Below are positions 10,665 through 22,953 of a stretch of 64,000 nucleotides of DNA, one piece after another. This DNA comes from Ochotona curzoniae (Eukaryota > Chordata > Mammalia > Lagomorpha > Ochotonidae). The notes beneath the pieces are model-generated. The model searched no databases and had not been told where the DNA came from. It saw nothing but the letters and a program-made list of their open reading frames with translations. The stretch is taken from the NCBI RefSeq assembly GCF_017591425.1, contig NW_024464918.1, positions 28,300,001 to 28,364,000 of the forward strand, in the 5' to 3' direction. Every line of letters starts with the position of its first letter. The stretch's first letter is position 1. Made by a program: the position numbers and the translations under genes.

Positions 10665-12724
10665 CTTAAAAGCACCTCCAGCAATTTTCTGACATGAAGA
10701 ATTGTTCTCATAAACCAAAATTGAAACATCCAGAACAAATCCCGCTGTCATCATCTTGCACCAACTTCTTCCCATGTTGGTTGGTTCTTCCCAGTTGCTT
10801 GCTGGCTCCCTTCTTTACTCCACCCCAATTCAAGTTTGCCATCTTTCCTGACTTTTGTGACTGGCAGAGATAGATTCCTCTTTAGATTGGCTGATGCTCT
10901 GAGGTAGCAACAGTGGTTCCTCATTCCTTGAACGTTGTGAAATCCACCTTTGTTGTCTTTAAGCACTTCCTTTCTGTGTGTCTTCCCTGGTAAAATGCCA
11001 TGCTCCCCGCTCTATAGTTGACAAGCTAATCTCTCACACCTTTCAGAGTGTTACAGCTTCACTCTGTCCATGTGGATTTCTTCCTTCCTATTCCAACTGT
11101 TATCACTCAGTACATCACCAGCCATAAATCTTTAGGAAAAAAAAATCTTTTAATTCCTTGTATCAGCAGTGGTGGGGGTAGATCCTTGAATGGGAACACA
11201 GCCCAATATATGGCCACTGAGTTGCTAATATGATGCCTGTGTGTGTGAATGAGTCATGATCCCTGAGAATTTAGTCTGTGTGAAGTATTGTGCAAAGCGA
11301 AGGTGAGGCCAATGGCATGGCTTACTGACATGTGCACAGTGTAATAGTAGTGATTGCTGCCATCATTATTTGTATTGTTTGATAATTAGCTTGATGTTGG
11401 AGTGAGCATTATAATGTTATGGACCCTGTTACTAGATGCGTTTTTTTCCCCATTAATAGAGTGCTTGTCCAGTGATAAAATTGAAAAGGTATGAATATCT
11501 TACACCTTAATTGTTTTTACCTCCTTCATTTTTCATGGATAGATTTTTGTATGCATTTTTAGCCAGAAGAAATATGTTACAGTAGGGAAATATTACAGTT
11601 GTGTTTATTCAATTTCTGCTCAAGTTCTTTTTCCTAGTTTTTTCCCCCCTAGTTATCCTTGATTATTTATTTTTGAAAACTTCTGCAGAAATTCTCGGGC
11701 AAGCCGAAGACAATAATGACTCTATCAATACACTTAAACAGCAGAAATTTGCAGAGAAATCATGAGGCTTTTGCTTAAGCCAATGTGTTTACATATACCT
11801 AGTTAGTTATTGACTGCAAATAAAATGACAGTGCTGTCTGTCCCATATACAGGCTTGTTCATCCTGCCAGGGAATAATCCGGAAATGTGATGACATTTGA
11901 CTTAGCACACCTGAGATGAGCAAGGTGCCACATTTCCTTTGTGAAGAACATGGTGTCATATCCTCTCTCAACTTGTCTTGCTGTGACACCTGCTCTTCGC
12001 AAAGCAGCATTGCAAAATGAACAACATCATTCAAAATCTAGAGTACGAATGCAACTTGAATGTCCATAAAGGAAATTAATAAACAGCTTCTGAGATCTTG
12101 TCGCTTGAAGCCAAACCACGGTAGAAGTAACCGTGTGAGGTTGTTTATATTCAAGATCTCAAATTTTAAGTAACAGCAGGGGAATATCCTGCTTGTCTGC
12201 TTCCACAGTGCACTTATGTACTGTTAATAATAAAAAAGTCAAACCTTGCAAATTCAGTAAGTCATTTTTTATAATACACTGCACTTGTTTGGAACTTTGA
12301 CTATGGGAAATCACGTAGTTGATTAAGTTTCAGAAATCCTATAGGGTGCCTCATTATTGAGTTAGAAGTTGTGCAATATTTTCCTAATATATACATTCTG
12401 TTGTGAGTTTATTATTCTTCTAAAAGTCTTGAGGACATACTCGATAATGTGGAAAACCTGTTAGTAGGATATCTGTGACTTTAAATAGCAGAAAATTTCA
12501 AGTCAGGCTTTTTAAACATAAAGGAAAATTAAATGACTCGCACAACTCAGACCTGGAGTACATTAATTTAATTATGTAAGCTGGAAACCAAATTTTTCTA
12601 TCATTAATGTCAGTGGCAAACACTCTTGATTGCTAACTCACTACCAGTGTTGTAGATCTCACATTGTAGACCCTATGAAGATGGTAATAAAGTTCCTTCT
12701 GCTGCCCTTTGTTAAGGTTTAATA
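10658..12724. other. Unique non-coding DNA
   Basis: No exon, RNA gene or clear repeat recognised in about 2 kb. A short stretch near 12050-12100 ('cttgaatgtccataaagg') faintly recalls an L1 ORF2 segment but is too short to call. Confidence 0.5.
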
Positions 12725-12935
12725 CACTTTTCCCAGTAGCCACCAAAAAATTTTCATTCACTTCTCGTTGGCCAGTGTTGTGTGTACTGGCTGTGTCCAG
12801 ACCAACCACTAGGAATGGGGAAACTGCAATGATAACTTATAATCCGTGTTTTGACTGGAGCAAGAAAGGACCTTTGATCTTGCCCAGAGTCCATGAACAT
12901 GGGGTGGGGGGTGAGTGGAAGTCAGATTTTTGCAA
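12725..12935 (+). repeat. Possible old interspersed repeat, class unassigned
   Basis: The blocks 'ttcattcacttctcgttggc', 'ccaaccactaggaatgggg' and 'gtccatgaacatgggg' recall a mammalian repeat containing 'ctcattggccag…accaatcactgg…aatggg'. I cannot name the family with confidence. Confidence 0.3.
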
Positions 12936-13139
12936 GACTCATTGGTGAGCAGAGCACCATGAAGCTTATATCCGAGAGGTGGGTTTCTCTAAGAGGAAAT
13001 CCTTATAGTGTAAGCACATAAAATCATCGCGTAGTGTAACATGGGACGCATGGGAACGTGGTATAAGGAAAAGTACAGGTAGAGAACAAGCTGCAAGGAA
13101 TCTAGGATGATGGGACAGGAAGAAGAGGAGTGTGGCTTG

Positions 13140-13640
13140 CAATTTTAACTTGAACTGTCATGTGTGACCTCAGTGAGACGATGCTATTTGTATGCTGAAA
13201 CTTGAAGTAGATGAGAATCTAAGCCATGAGCATGTGAGCCTCAACAGCCGTCGGTGAAAGGGAAAGCAGTGTGGAATCCGTAAAGAGGATACATCCCTGG
13301 AGATGCAAGGGGAAAGAGGGAGTTGACCTGCCCAAGCAGGTCTCATGGACTTCCTACACCATTGCTGAGGCTGGGGGTTTCCAGACAGGGGACAGCTATG
13401 AACTGTTTGGCATTTTAAGATTATTATTCTGGCTGCTGTACTGATAATGTGTCACAGACAGCCAGAAGGAAGAACAGTTACATTGCAGTGTTCTAGGAAA
13501 CAACAAAAGCAACAGTCCGGAGACCAGATTTGGAAGTGATGACAAGCAGTCTTCTCAAAGAGCTAGGATTGCCTGGGCTGTGAGGAAACCGTTGCATGTA
13601 TTGCAGGGTCAGATGTTATGTTTGTGACTGATGCAGAGAT
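13140..13640 (-). repeat. L2-like ancient LINE fragment
   Basis: On the plus strand this reads as the antisense of an L2-type element: 'taagattattattctggctg', then 'ctgtactgataatg', 'cagtccggagaccaga' and a '…gattgcctgggctgtgagg' segment. It parallels the recalled 'gatcactctggctgctgtg…agaccagttaggaggctgttgc…' block. Divergence is high, and the subfamily is uncertain. Confidence 0.55.
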
Positions 13641-13974
13641 CTCAAAAAAAATAAAGGAAGCTCGTACTGCTCTATCGTATGTTGGACCTTAATGCAGCAA
13701 GTGATAGGAATAATACAGTCAGCAGCCACGATTTCTGACTGTAGACTTCATTTGCGGTTACTGCGGAGAACGCTTACACAGTGTTTATTTTTTCAAGCAC
13801 GTGAGGCATCTCATCCTTTCACCTGTCAAGCTAGTGCAACACTGCAATGTGAAGAAATATGGAATCACTAAGACTGCAGGAGGTCAAGGAGCGAAAGAAA
13901 ACCTCAGGCATTAGCTAGTGTAGACAGCCTAGATTTTTACTGCTTTGAGACGATTTTCCAAGGCAGCGGAGATG

Positions 13975-14145
13975 ATGAGCCCCAGAGCTGGACTGTTTAT
14001 CACTGTACTTGTCTGTCCCCCGCACTGACTGTGACAACTTGATTGAGCTACTTCATTACTTTTTCTCTGAGCTTTTCCTTATCTGTAAATTACGGATAAT
14101 TACCTCCTGATTTGTTGTGGAAATTTCTTCTTAATATTGATTAAT
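13975..14145 (+). repeat. MIR SINE
   Basis: In MIR order: 'cactgactgtgacaacttga', 'ctacttcattac', 'ctctgagcttttccttatct', 'gtaaattacggataattacc' and 'gatttgttgtggaaatt'. These correspond to the MIR core and the conserved 'cctcatctgtaaaatg…gttgttgtgagg' 3' part. Confidence 0.75.
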
Positions 14146-14204
14146 GATAGATGGCTAGGTTGATAGATAGATATTCTAAGGTTAATTATACCAAGTTTTA
14201 GATC

Positions 14205-14280
14205 TATTTAATATGTATGTATGTATAATCTAAGAATAAGTATATGTTTATAGTATATATATATATATACACACATGCAC
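14205..14280. repeat. TATG/TA low-complexity patch
   Basis: A short TATG-rich stretch, then a perfect TA run of about 16 nt leading into ACAC near 14270. Confidence 0.8.
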
Positions 14281-14938
14281 ATATGAATAGTTTATGTATG
14301 TACAATATGTGTACCAAGAATAGTTCTTAGCACAAACTATAGTTGTTATAAAGTACAAAGTTTTAGTAAAGTGAAAGTTTTAAAATATTTTAAATTTGAA
14401 AAATTGTTAAGAAAAATAGCAATTTAAAATTCTGCATAAAATGCATTTTGAATTGTCCTATTCTTCTTTGGAACAGTTCCATCATTTTTGGTTCAGCCTA
14501 AAAACACAGTTCATAGAATCATATTTAAGGTCACAAAATTTAAAAGTAATCATTAATTTTTAGTAAAGTGACCAAAGCGACCCAGAAGTCAGACAAAACA
14601 AATAATAGTGTCTGGGTAGCCAGCTAAGAACGTATATATGTAAAAGGTTTAATTTATCCATGTGCTCTAAATAACTTCTTCATTGCTACTTGATTTACAC
14701 CATTAACATCATTGAAATCTGCTTTTATTGAATATAACAGAAGAAGTTACAGGCTTTCAATCAATAATTCCATAGAATAAAATATCAAAAAAAAAAACCC
14801 TTGTATTGTCTGTGGGAAATATTTTTCGTAAGGAAATCATATAAACATACTTTGAAAGGCAGAGTCAAACACGTAATTCTAATCTTAATGCATTTTATTC
14901 ATAAAATATGTCTATTATTAATGTTCTTCTTGTAAAGA
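14281..14938. other. A/T-rich unique DNA
   Basis: Strongly A/T-rich with several short A and T runs. No gene or mobile element recognised. Confidence 0.5.
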
Positions 14939-15243
14939 TCTATTGATTTTTTTTTTTTTTTACTGGTAAGGCAGATCAAAGAGAAGAGAGAGACAGAAAG
15001 ATCTTCCAGCCTCTGGTTCATTCCCCAAATGGCCACAGCAGCCAGAGCTAAAACTCTCCTAAGCCAGGAGCCTAGAGCTTCTTTCAGATTTCTTTCGCTG
15101 GTGCAGGGTGGCGAGGCTTTGGGCCGTCCATCCTTTACTGCTTTGTCAGAGTGTAATTAGAAGGCAACCTGGATATGCACCGGCACCCATGTGAAATCCC
15201 AGTGCTCACAAGGTGAGGGTTTAGCCATTGCATCATCACCCTT
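14939..15243 (-). repeat. C-SINE (lagomorph), nearly full length
   Basis: The poly-T at 14947-14961 is the antisense tail. Next come 'gagagacagaaagatcttcc', 'ttcattccccaaatggcc', 'aagccaggagcctagagctt', 'ctttgggccgtcc' and the antisense head 'ggtgagggtttagccattgc'. A small internal stretch is altered around 15130-15165. This is a moderately old copy. Confidence 0.88.
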
Positions 15244-15984
15244 ATTATAATATTTATAATATTCTGATAACCATTAGAACGAATGTGACAGCTGTTATGT
15301 TTGTGAACTAATGTAAGTTAGCATTTATGCCAAACAATATCACTTGATATTTTAACTTAGAGGGCATTTATGAGAATTGCTTGAGAGCAGAACATTTCTC
15401 TTAGTTTTTCAATTCCATAATATTGTGCATCATGTGCACTTTGCTTTTACCTCTGTCTGGCATAACGATGTGTAGTGATGTGCTTATCACTTTGCATTGC
15501 TATCATTTGTGAATGTTAGGACTTATTTTATCCTTGCATTTTTGAATTGGTAATGTTAAATCGTTAAAAGGTATTGAGTGTAAATGAGATGCTTGGACAA
15601 TGGGAAGAGGTATGAATGTGTGAGATGGGAGAAATCAAAGCCTTCGGGAGTGTTAGAAAATGACCCTGTTCACAGGATTTTTCCTGAAATCTTCTCATAG
15701 CTGGCTTAGCTAAGAATATGGATTACTTTCAGACTTTCATTAGCTTTCCCCAGCTGCCTATTATTGTAAATGAACTCGAGACTTTTTCTTCTTGGGTTCT
15801 ATTTCCTGCAAATTTCCACTCTGTCAGAACCATAATTGGAATTGCATGAAATCTGTTATCTTGGGAGGAGCTAACTGACTCCCTTGGAGTTGCAGTGGGG
15901 AATACAGGTACGAAGCCACACAGCCAGGATGTGGGCTCCCGCTCTAAGCTTGCCCCCAAACAGCTGATTTCCCATCCCACTGGT
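15244..15984. other. Unique non-coding DNA
   Basis: Nothing recognised except A/T-rich patches. The last 130 nt may be the decayed 5' part of the MIR that follows. Confidence 0.45.
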
Positions 15985-16125
15985 TCGTATTCCTCATCTG
16001 TTAATTTCGCATCTATTCCTCAGGGTTGCTGAGAATGCTAAAATGAATATGTTGACTTTGTTAAATACTTAAAGTAGGACTTGACACATTGTGAATTCTC
16101 AGTAAATAGTAGCTACCCTTTTATT
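15985..16125 (+). repeat. MIR SINE
   Basis: 'cctcatctgttaatttcgca' is followed by 'cagggttgctgagaatgcta' and 'cagtaaatagtagctaccc', the characteristic 3' half of MIR ('cctcatctgtaaaatg…gggttgttgtgagg…caataaatgttagcta'). Confidence 0.8.
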
Positions 16126-16254
16126 CATGTTATTTGTATATATTATGTGTGTATATATGTACACACATATATGTTTTTTTCCAATATCAGTTGTGCCACA
16201 CTTCTCATTGTATTGGTTCCTTGGCTGGTAGTATTTTGTTATTCTGCCTGGTTA

Positions 16255-16385
16255 GCAGGGGCATTCTTCAGATCGTGGTTTAAGCATCACAGTGCCAGTC
16301 TGTCAGGAAAGCTTGCTCGAATCTCTGCCTCTCCCACATTTGTGAGACATTGATAATATCTTGGCACAGATTTAAATATCTAAGT
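16255..16385 (+). repeat. Probable second MIR copy
   Basis: 'gtttaagcatcacagtgcca', 'gctcgaatctctgcctctcc' and 'gtgagacattgataat' follow the order of the MIR 5' half (…ttaagagcacgg…ggttcgaatcccagctctgcc…gtgtgacc…). It is more diverged than the copy just upstream. Confidence 0.5.
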
Positions 16386-16394
16386 CGCTTACTG

Positions 16395-16600
16395 TTTCAA
16401 CAAACATACACAAGGGTCCTTCCATGTACAAGGCACTGTTCCAATCTTGACAATCCAGAACAGACCAATGTGAGGAGATATTTGAACAGAGGGGTTCATG
16501 ATTCTGCCCGGAGGAAACACGCTACACCCCAACAAACCATAGGTAAAGGGGCAAAGAGGGAGTGAGCTAGGGCCAACGTGCAATGAGCAGCATGGACATA
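16395..16600 (-). repeat. L2-like LINE 3' end fragment
   Basis: 'caacaaacatacacaagggt' then 'atgtacaaggcactgttcca' is the antisense of the L2 3' terminus (consensus, antisense, 'caacaaatatttattgagc…ggcactgttctagg'). The overlapping open frames at 16350-16613 are not genes. Confidence 0.5.
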
Positions 16601-16629
16601 ACCCCAGGATCACAACTGCTTTGCTTAAT

Positions 16630-16765
16630 TTCAGTCTCTAGTTCAGACTAAAATTCTTGAGAACCATGAATTTCGCAAGTTACTTTGTTATTATTCTTAG
16701 AATTTAACCCCAGAATCTGGTACATGGTAGCTGTGCAATAGATCCTTATTAAATCATAAACACTG
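16630..16765 (+). repeat. L2/MIR-type 3' end
   Basis: 'actaaaattcttgagaacca', then 'ccccagaatctggtacatgg' and 'agctgtgcaatagatcctta' match the sense-strand terminal L2/MIR block ('…ctccttgagggcagg…cagtgcctggcacatag…caataaa'). Confidence 0.55.
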
Positions 16766-16819
16766 AGGGACAGGAGACAGCATCAATCAAGTGTTTCATC
16801 ACTTCTGAGCAAATAAAAC

Positions 16820-17060
16820 AAGCCAAAATTTTAGAATCCTCCATGAGCTTGCTGTGGCTGAAAGGGATGTGTTGCAAGGGAGGTTTGGGAGAGGCCAAGG
16901 AAACGAAAGTGGATGGGTGCACTGCCATGGAGGGCTCTTGGTACTACTGGGAGGAACACAGACTTCATTCTGCAGCTATGTGCAGAGCTAATGGCACAAT
17001 TACCTCTAATGTAGGATCCAAGTTGGGGGGGGATATCAGACTGCTAGTGGCATGAAAGCT
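16820..17060 (-). repeat. L2-like LINE fragment
   Basis: 'ggatgggtgcactgccatgg', 'agggctcttgg' and 'gacttcattctgcagct' parallel the antisense L2 block 'gcagggccttgtaggccatgg…gatttcattctaagtgc'. It may be the continuation of the antisense L2 beginning at 16395, separated by the sense fragment at 16630. Confidence 0.4.
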
Positions 17061-18967
17061 GAAATAACAGTCTAAGTGGAAGGAAGAGTACTAACCAAGG
17101 AGAGAAATCTGTCTTGGAGTTACCTTCAGTATTCTGTTGAAGGACGTGGTGCAGCAAGGCCACCAGAGCAGGGAGAATTGATTTCAGTGGGGAGACAGTG
17201 TTAGTCTTCAGTGTTAGCTGTTTGTGGTGATGTCTGCACAACCCATTTGCAATAATACCCAGGAGAAGGTCTGCACCTTGCAATGCTTTGACATCCATTT
17301 TCTTTACTGACTTAAAGAATTCATCAGTAAATGCTATTTGTGAATTTTATGTATCAGCAAACTTCATTCTGTGTAATATATCTATTGAGGAAAGAAGAAA
17401 ACAAAATGTGTGGCAGGCATGGTACTTAACTTTCTCTATTTTCCATGGGAATAAACAGAAGATTATGGTACAAAGTCCTAATACACACACGAATGGATTT
17501 ACCGTTACTCTTGCCATTGTGTCTGTGAGGCGAGATAATGTGAAATCCCCAAGATCACTCAAGTGTTTACGGCACCAACAGATGGCAAAATCTTCAAAAC
17601 GTAAATTAATTTTGTCATGTGGTTAAGTATAATAAGAAAGTAAATTCTCAGTAATACAATGTTATTTTTTCCCGAGCAAGCAAAAGGGATCAAGCATTTT
17701 CATTTTGTGAAGGAGAGTGATTTTCATTAGCTAATGTCACTCGCTTCCCTAGATGGCTATGTGAGCATTTTGTTGCAACTATTTTGATTTTTTTCTAGCT
17801 AGATAAATCCATTCCGCTCATGCCAAATGTCTCACTTATGGCAAATTTGTCTTGATTTCTGGTCATTTTTCCAAAATTATGATATCATTAAGCTCTGTTT
17901 TCACATACTTCTGAAATGAAAGCAAGGAGTCATGAAATTAAAGTTGCCTATGTTATGCTTCTAAAATATCAACTTATAACCCATGAGTAGGTAAAACATC
18001 TTGTATCAGCAGTTAAGGGGTTTGTGTGATAACTGGAAATTTTATTATGTATAACAGTTGCTGGATATGTAAATAAAGACTTGTAGTTCCTCCAATACTT
18101 TCACAGCCCTTCGATCCACCTATCATTAGATTATTTTAAAGCATGATTTATTACTTATATTTGTAGTACTTCCTTAATTTCAGTAAGTATTCGTTGATTG
18201 TTTTAATTGGGAGAGGCAAAGGGGCATAGAGACACACAGGCATTTTAGCTACTGTGTTCACCAGTAGAGTAAGTACCTGTTTTTACTTACATCTGTAGCT
18301 CTAGATACTGATAATTAGGGTATATATCCTCATCTATCTGTGGAGGATATTGATTGATGTGTTTTGTGACTTCGGGAGGAAATTCAAAATTTCATCTTTC
18401 CCCTTGGACCAGAATTAATGTCTTGATGGCAAATGCATGATTCAGTGATAAAAATACCATGTGGTGTTACGTGCTGCTGCTCCACTGGCAAGTTCTGTTC
18501 TTGCATCAGGAATAACACACTCCTTCCTCTGTATTCCAGGTGGCAAATATTTTGACTCCTTACTGTGAGACTGTCCAACTGTAGCTCCCAACTGACGATA
18601 GATCTTCTCTACTGTATTGTCTGCACTTCTGTGTAGGGACTGTTTTTACGCTGCTGAGTATGCAAGGGTCCAAAAATTAAATGCTATGTAATTTTTTACT
18701 GATTTTCTAGAATTAATGTGTGAATATGTAACACAAAGATAAAAAGGAAGCCCTGCCATCTTAGGGGAGGGTTGCAGAAAAACTCTAACAGCAACATGTC
18801 CTAAGTCTGTTCTTTTGGAGAAGGATTTAAAGGATGAGATTTTTCATGATGCCGATGTTATGGAAATATACTTGGAAAAGAGTTGGGTTTTTATACTCAA
18901 CTTAGCCTGCACTTTGCAGTTTTCTTTTTCGTGTTATGCAACTCAATGTAGTTATGGAAGTCAGCTT
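17061..18967. other. Unique non-coding DNA
   Basis: A 112-codon plus-strand frame lies at 17288-17626, but it has no recognisable domain, signal or splice setting. No repeats recognised. Confidence 0.5.
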
Positions 18968-19228
18968 TGCAGTGTGGCAGGTAAGGTGCTGCTTCCAGTA
19001 CCTGCATCCTGTATGGACACCAGGTGGAACTGATTGCTCCATTTCTGGTTCAGCTCCCTCCTTATAACCCAGGAAAAGTAGTGGAAAATGTCCCAAGTAT
19101 TTGGCCCCTGTTACCGAAGTGGGATACTAGACTGAAGGCCCTGGCTTCTTGCCTCATCCTGGCACAATCCTAGCTGTTTTGGCCATCTGTGGAAAGAAAC
19201 AGCTCTGCATGACTGTGTCCAGTCCTCG
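18968..19228 (+). repeat. Old C-SINE (lagomorph)
   Basis: The order of diverged blocks fits a sense C-SINE: 'gcatcctgtatggacaccag', 'gattgctccatttctggttc', 'cagctccctccttataaccc', 'ggaaaatgtcccaagtattt', 'aaggccctggcttcttgcc', 'gttttggccatctgtgg' and a decayed tail. Substitutions and small indels are many, so it is among the older copies here. Confidence 0.6.
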
Positions 19229-20499
19229 AAACTGCCTCCTTCCCTGATTTTCCAAGGTTTGTGCCACAATGATTTCCCATTTCTTGTTTCTTTCTTTCAT
19301 GATTTTCCTTTCTTTTTACTGCCAAGCACAATAACTCTTCCAAGAATTCTGCCTCTCATTTCCTCAGATGTCCCGTACCTTACTTGGCTAGCCCCTTCTG
19401 GTTCCATGACTTCAAGGCTATTTCTAAGCCAAGGAGGCCAAATTGGTGTCCTCAGTAAGATACTCTCTTCCAGTTCCAACCTGTACTTCACCTGCCTTCC
19501 CCAGTATCTCCACTTATGAATCCTGCAGACGTCATAACCGAGGGCTCAGACAGAACGCAGTCTACGCCGGGGAGCTGTGCTGTACTTCAGCTTCTGCCTG
19601 TGCACCAGGACCATGTAGACTTCATCAGATACATTATCTGCAGCAGAAGAACAATATTTATCTTGAAGAATTGCTTTGAAGATATATAATGATCTGATAA
19701 ACACTGTTGTGTATTTAAGAAGTCATCATTGCTACCTGCTTTGCATATCCAAATTAAACTAAGACTTCAGATGTTTATTCATGTCAACATATGGGGATTG
19801 AAAAGAAATGCTGTTAGGGTAAGTTTATTTTAAAATCATAGTGGTAACGTGTGAATTCACAGAATGCTAAGACTCTTAAGGATTGGATAGACAGGTTTTC
19901 ATATTACTCTGTATTATAGCCCTGGGGGTAACAGAAATTTCCAAACCCAAAGTAAGTAAACCAGAGTACCCATTCAACAGAGCACTAGGCTTCTTTTCAA
20001 AATGGCAAATCATTCCTCATAATGTCATGTGGATACACTATGGGGTAGAATTATATGATTGTATCATTAAATTTTTGCCAAAAGATAAATTCTGGAATAT
20101 AAGTTGTATCTATATTTAGTAGCTGATGTAACTTTTCGAGTGTTATTAATGTGATTTGCTCTTGCAATTCATTTAAAAATAAAAACACTGATAAAACAGT
20201 GGTCCCTGATTTTAAAAAGCACAAATAAGTATTTTAGAAGTTGCTCCAGTAGTCTGAGGTACCAGCAATAAGAACTTTATTTTAGAAAAAAAATTCTTAT
20301 GCTACATATTTAAAATGTTTTACATCCAAAAAAAAGTAACACAGAGGAAGTAAAAATATTTTTCCCTGCATTTTCAGGAAGAGGGCAGATTCATTCATTC
20401 GCCTATTTACTTATTTATTTATTTTACATTACAGAGTTTCAATGAAACAACTTAGAGGTGATCTTGAGCAGGACGTTTCTCTAGTGATGTAAATCATAC
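19229..20499. other. Unique non-coding DNA
   Basis: A pyrimidine-rich part near 19270-19340 and A/T-rich sequence after 19670. No gene or mobile element recognised. Confidence 0.5.
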
Positions 20500-20910
20500 G
20501 TGCCCAGGTTGCCCAGCGTTCCCACGTGGTTCCCCTGTTCGGGGAAAATGAAAGCGGCTGGTTTGGAGTCCGATGTAAACATGAGCTGTGCTGGTTTTGC
20601 TTTGACTGGCGATTCCATTTGGCTGCTAAAGAAGAACATTTATTCAGGTTCCACAGAGAGACTATTCATCTGTCAGGCTGGATGGAGTGCCTGTTCTCGT
20701 CTGGGCGCCAGTAACCTGCACAAGAGAGCCTCGAGTGCCCAGCTTTTGATGTTGTTTATGCTGTTTGTTCTCACTCTAGGCTTGGTGGAAATCACATGTT
20801 GCTGTGATTTCATATGCGGTGATTATGTTGGAAGCTCGCATCTATTATTTAAGGTTCTTTTTTTTTTTTCTTTGCAAAACTCTAAGCATTTTCAGAATGA
20901 ACAATTGAGG
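20500..20910. promoter_or_regulatory. Candidate conserved element / long open frame of unknown meaning
   Basis: Repeat-free block in which the plus strand stays open for 138 codons (20500-20916) and a second frame for 62 codons. The first in-frame codon is TTG or similar rather than a convincing ATG with Kozak context. The predicted peptide is Ser/Leu/Cys-rich without a domain I recognise. Local base composition is less A/T-rich than its surroundings. Either a conserved non-coding element or chance openness is likely; a gene is not supported. Confidence 0.2.
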
Positions 20911-22070
20911 CTTTAATTCGGTACTTACACAGCCAAGAATGCCTTAAATGCCAGGTGTTCAGCGCATCGCCTGTACTTTACCCCACCTTTAGATGTAGCA
21001 GATGCTGCAGGAGGCTGCTCCTTCCCATTGCTGAGGCCCGGGGACTCTGACAGCACAGCCTGCAGATTCACTCTTCGTGAATAAAGCCTTTGAATTCTAA
21101 AGTGCTACACTGTAAAGCTTCCTCTAAGCCTCTCAGAATTTAATAATATCCATCTATAATTGAGAAGTTTGAACATGCTTACTAACCTGAGATGAGGTGA
21201 AATTCCCTATTTTTCAAAATAGCTCCAGAAAGCCCATTTTATCGTAAACATGGATGACTTCTGAAATTGAATGTTTCTGGGTCAATAATCATTTTCTGGT
21301 ACTTTCAGTTGTGTAGCATAAGATCAACTTGTAAGAATCTGTGAGAAATGCTGATACCGAAGTGTACGTTTAAGAATTACATCAGGTACTTGCACGAGAG
21401 CATGTGACATTGTACATGGTAAATAGAGGATGCTTACTCATCATTTTGGAGTGTCTATTCTATGACCTATTTGTAACAGGCAATTCAAGCAGTTCTTCAT
21501 TTGCAGGCTTTTGCTTACTGCCCCCATCCATAGGACATCTCTGCATGCGAGCCTGCATTTTGAGGATTTTATTCACACATGACTATTTGGCAGAACAAAG
21601 AGATGAGTGAGTCCCAGTAGATTTAAATCTCAAAGCTCAATAGTAGTGCATGACCGAATGATACTGAGTGGAGGGATGCAATGTGTCCTCTTCACAAAGG
21701 AGAGTGTGAGCAGCCAAGGACATGAGGAAGTCGCCTTGCTTCTGATGTGGCTGCAAAGTGAAAGGTGACAGGGAAGGGGCCAGTGCCACAGAGGGCAGAG
21801 GGCTTAGCATGCTGTTCCAACAAATGAGTTCTACAGTCAAGTGCTTTTAAATTCCATTCTGCAGACCCAAATGGACTTCCCGGAACATCTCAGAATTGCC
21901 ATGGAAGTGAAGACAGGGCCATGGGAAGGGACAGAGCATGAATGTACCAACCCTGTTTCTCTTCCATGACCTCAGTGAGAAGTAACATCCAAAACTTTTT
22001 TTTATTATTTAAAACCCATATTTAGAGTAGTATACTTAGGATTTTAAGTAATGTTTAATTTTTGAATTGG
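20911..22070. other. Unique non-coding DNA
   Basis: No exon or recognisable repeat. Confidence 0.5.
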
Positions 22071-22230
22071 GTGTGTGTGTGTGTGTACCAGTTTACAATA
22101 GATTTTAATGCTGATGTTGGGATAATTTGTTCAGGAAAATTGTGTGGTGGCTTTCTTTTAGTAGATAATGTATAAATATAAATATAGATATAAAGATAGA
22201 TACAGATATAAATATATGCACACACATACT
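22071..22230. repeat. Short (GT)8 and TA/GATA-rich low complexity
   Basis: GT run at 22071-22086, then an ATAAATATA/GATA-rich patch at about 22165-22220. Confidence 0.85.
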
Positions 22231-22929
22231 TTGGTAGATGACATATACACTTATACAAGGTGAGTAAAAAAATTAATTATGTATAGACAAGAGAATTAGT
22301 TGTGGTATTACTGAGGTTGAAACACAAGAAACACAAAGACATTTAAGTGTGAGGATGTTCCAGCCATTTTAGGTCATTCCTAGTTGTGTAATGGTTTATA
22401 CAAAATTTAACAGTAAATGTGTAACTAAATGCTGGGTAATTTCCAGAGTTGAATACTGAAAACTGTGACAGTTACACATCAACCAGGCTCTGAGAGAGAA
22501 TGGCATTCTAGAGCAAGGATGAGAAATGAGTGGCTTTTCAGAGATGGTGGTGCCTTAAGGAGCCCTGGAAATATAACCAATGCACACTCGCGCACTAAAA
22601 CTGGCATAGCATGAGGAAGAATTATAGGTTGGAGTGAGAGTCTGACATTTCAGATGACTGATGAATCTAGCAACTAGAGACTCGAAATTATACTTGGCAC
22701 ATATGCAAAACCAGAACCCTTGTTTATGCTGAGATGCTCTTTCGAGGGCCCCGGGTCACTGAGGTTTGACCTCACGGTGCCCAGCTGGGAATCCCTGGCT
22801 CTTTGCTTTGCCTCCAGTCTCACCGTGTCCTTACTCAGATTGATGACTGCTCATGTGAAAATTAGAGTCAGTCATTTCATCTTCTAGAAGTGTCTGGGGA
22901 TATGATTAAAGCATAAATTATACACTAGA
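22231..22929. other. Unique non-coding DNA
   Basis: No exon or mobile element recognised. A more G/C-rich patch lies at 22741-22830. Confidence 0.5.
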
Positions 22930-22953
22930 ACATTTAATGGGAGCATTAAATGT
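22930..22953. repeat. Perfect 10-bp inverted repeat with 4-nt loop
   Basis: ACATTTAATG at 22930-22939, spacer GGAG, CATTAAATGT at 22944-22953. The arms are exact reverse complements. It could form a small hairpin or cruciform, or be a pair of TTAAT-type binding sites. It is not followed by the U-run of a factor-independent terminator and no terminator is implied in this genome. Confidence 0.9.

Noticed and set aside
12050..12100. L1 ORF2 fragment
   Set aside because: Only about 20 nt resemble L1, too short to separate from chance.
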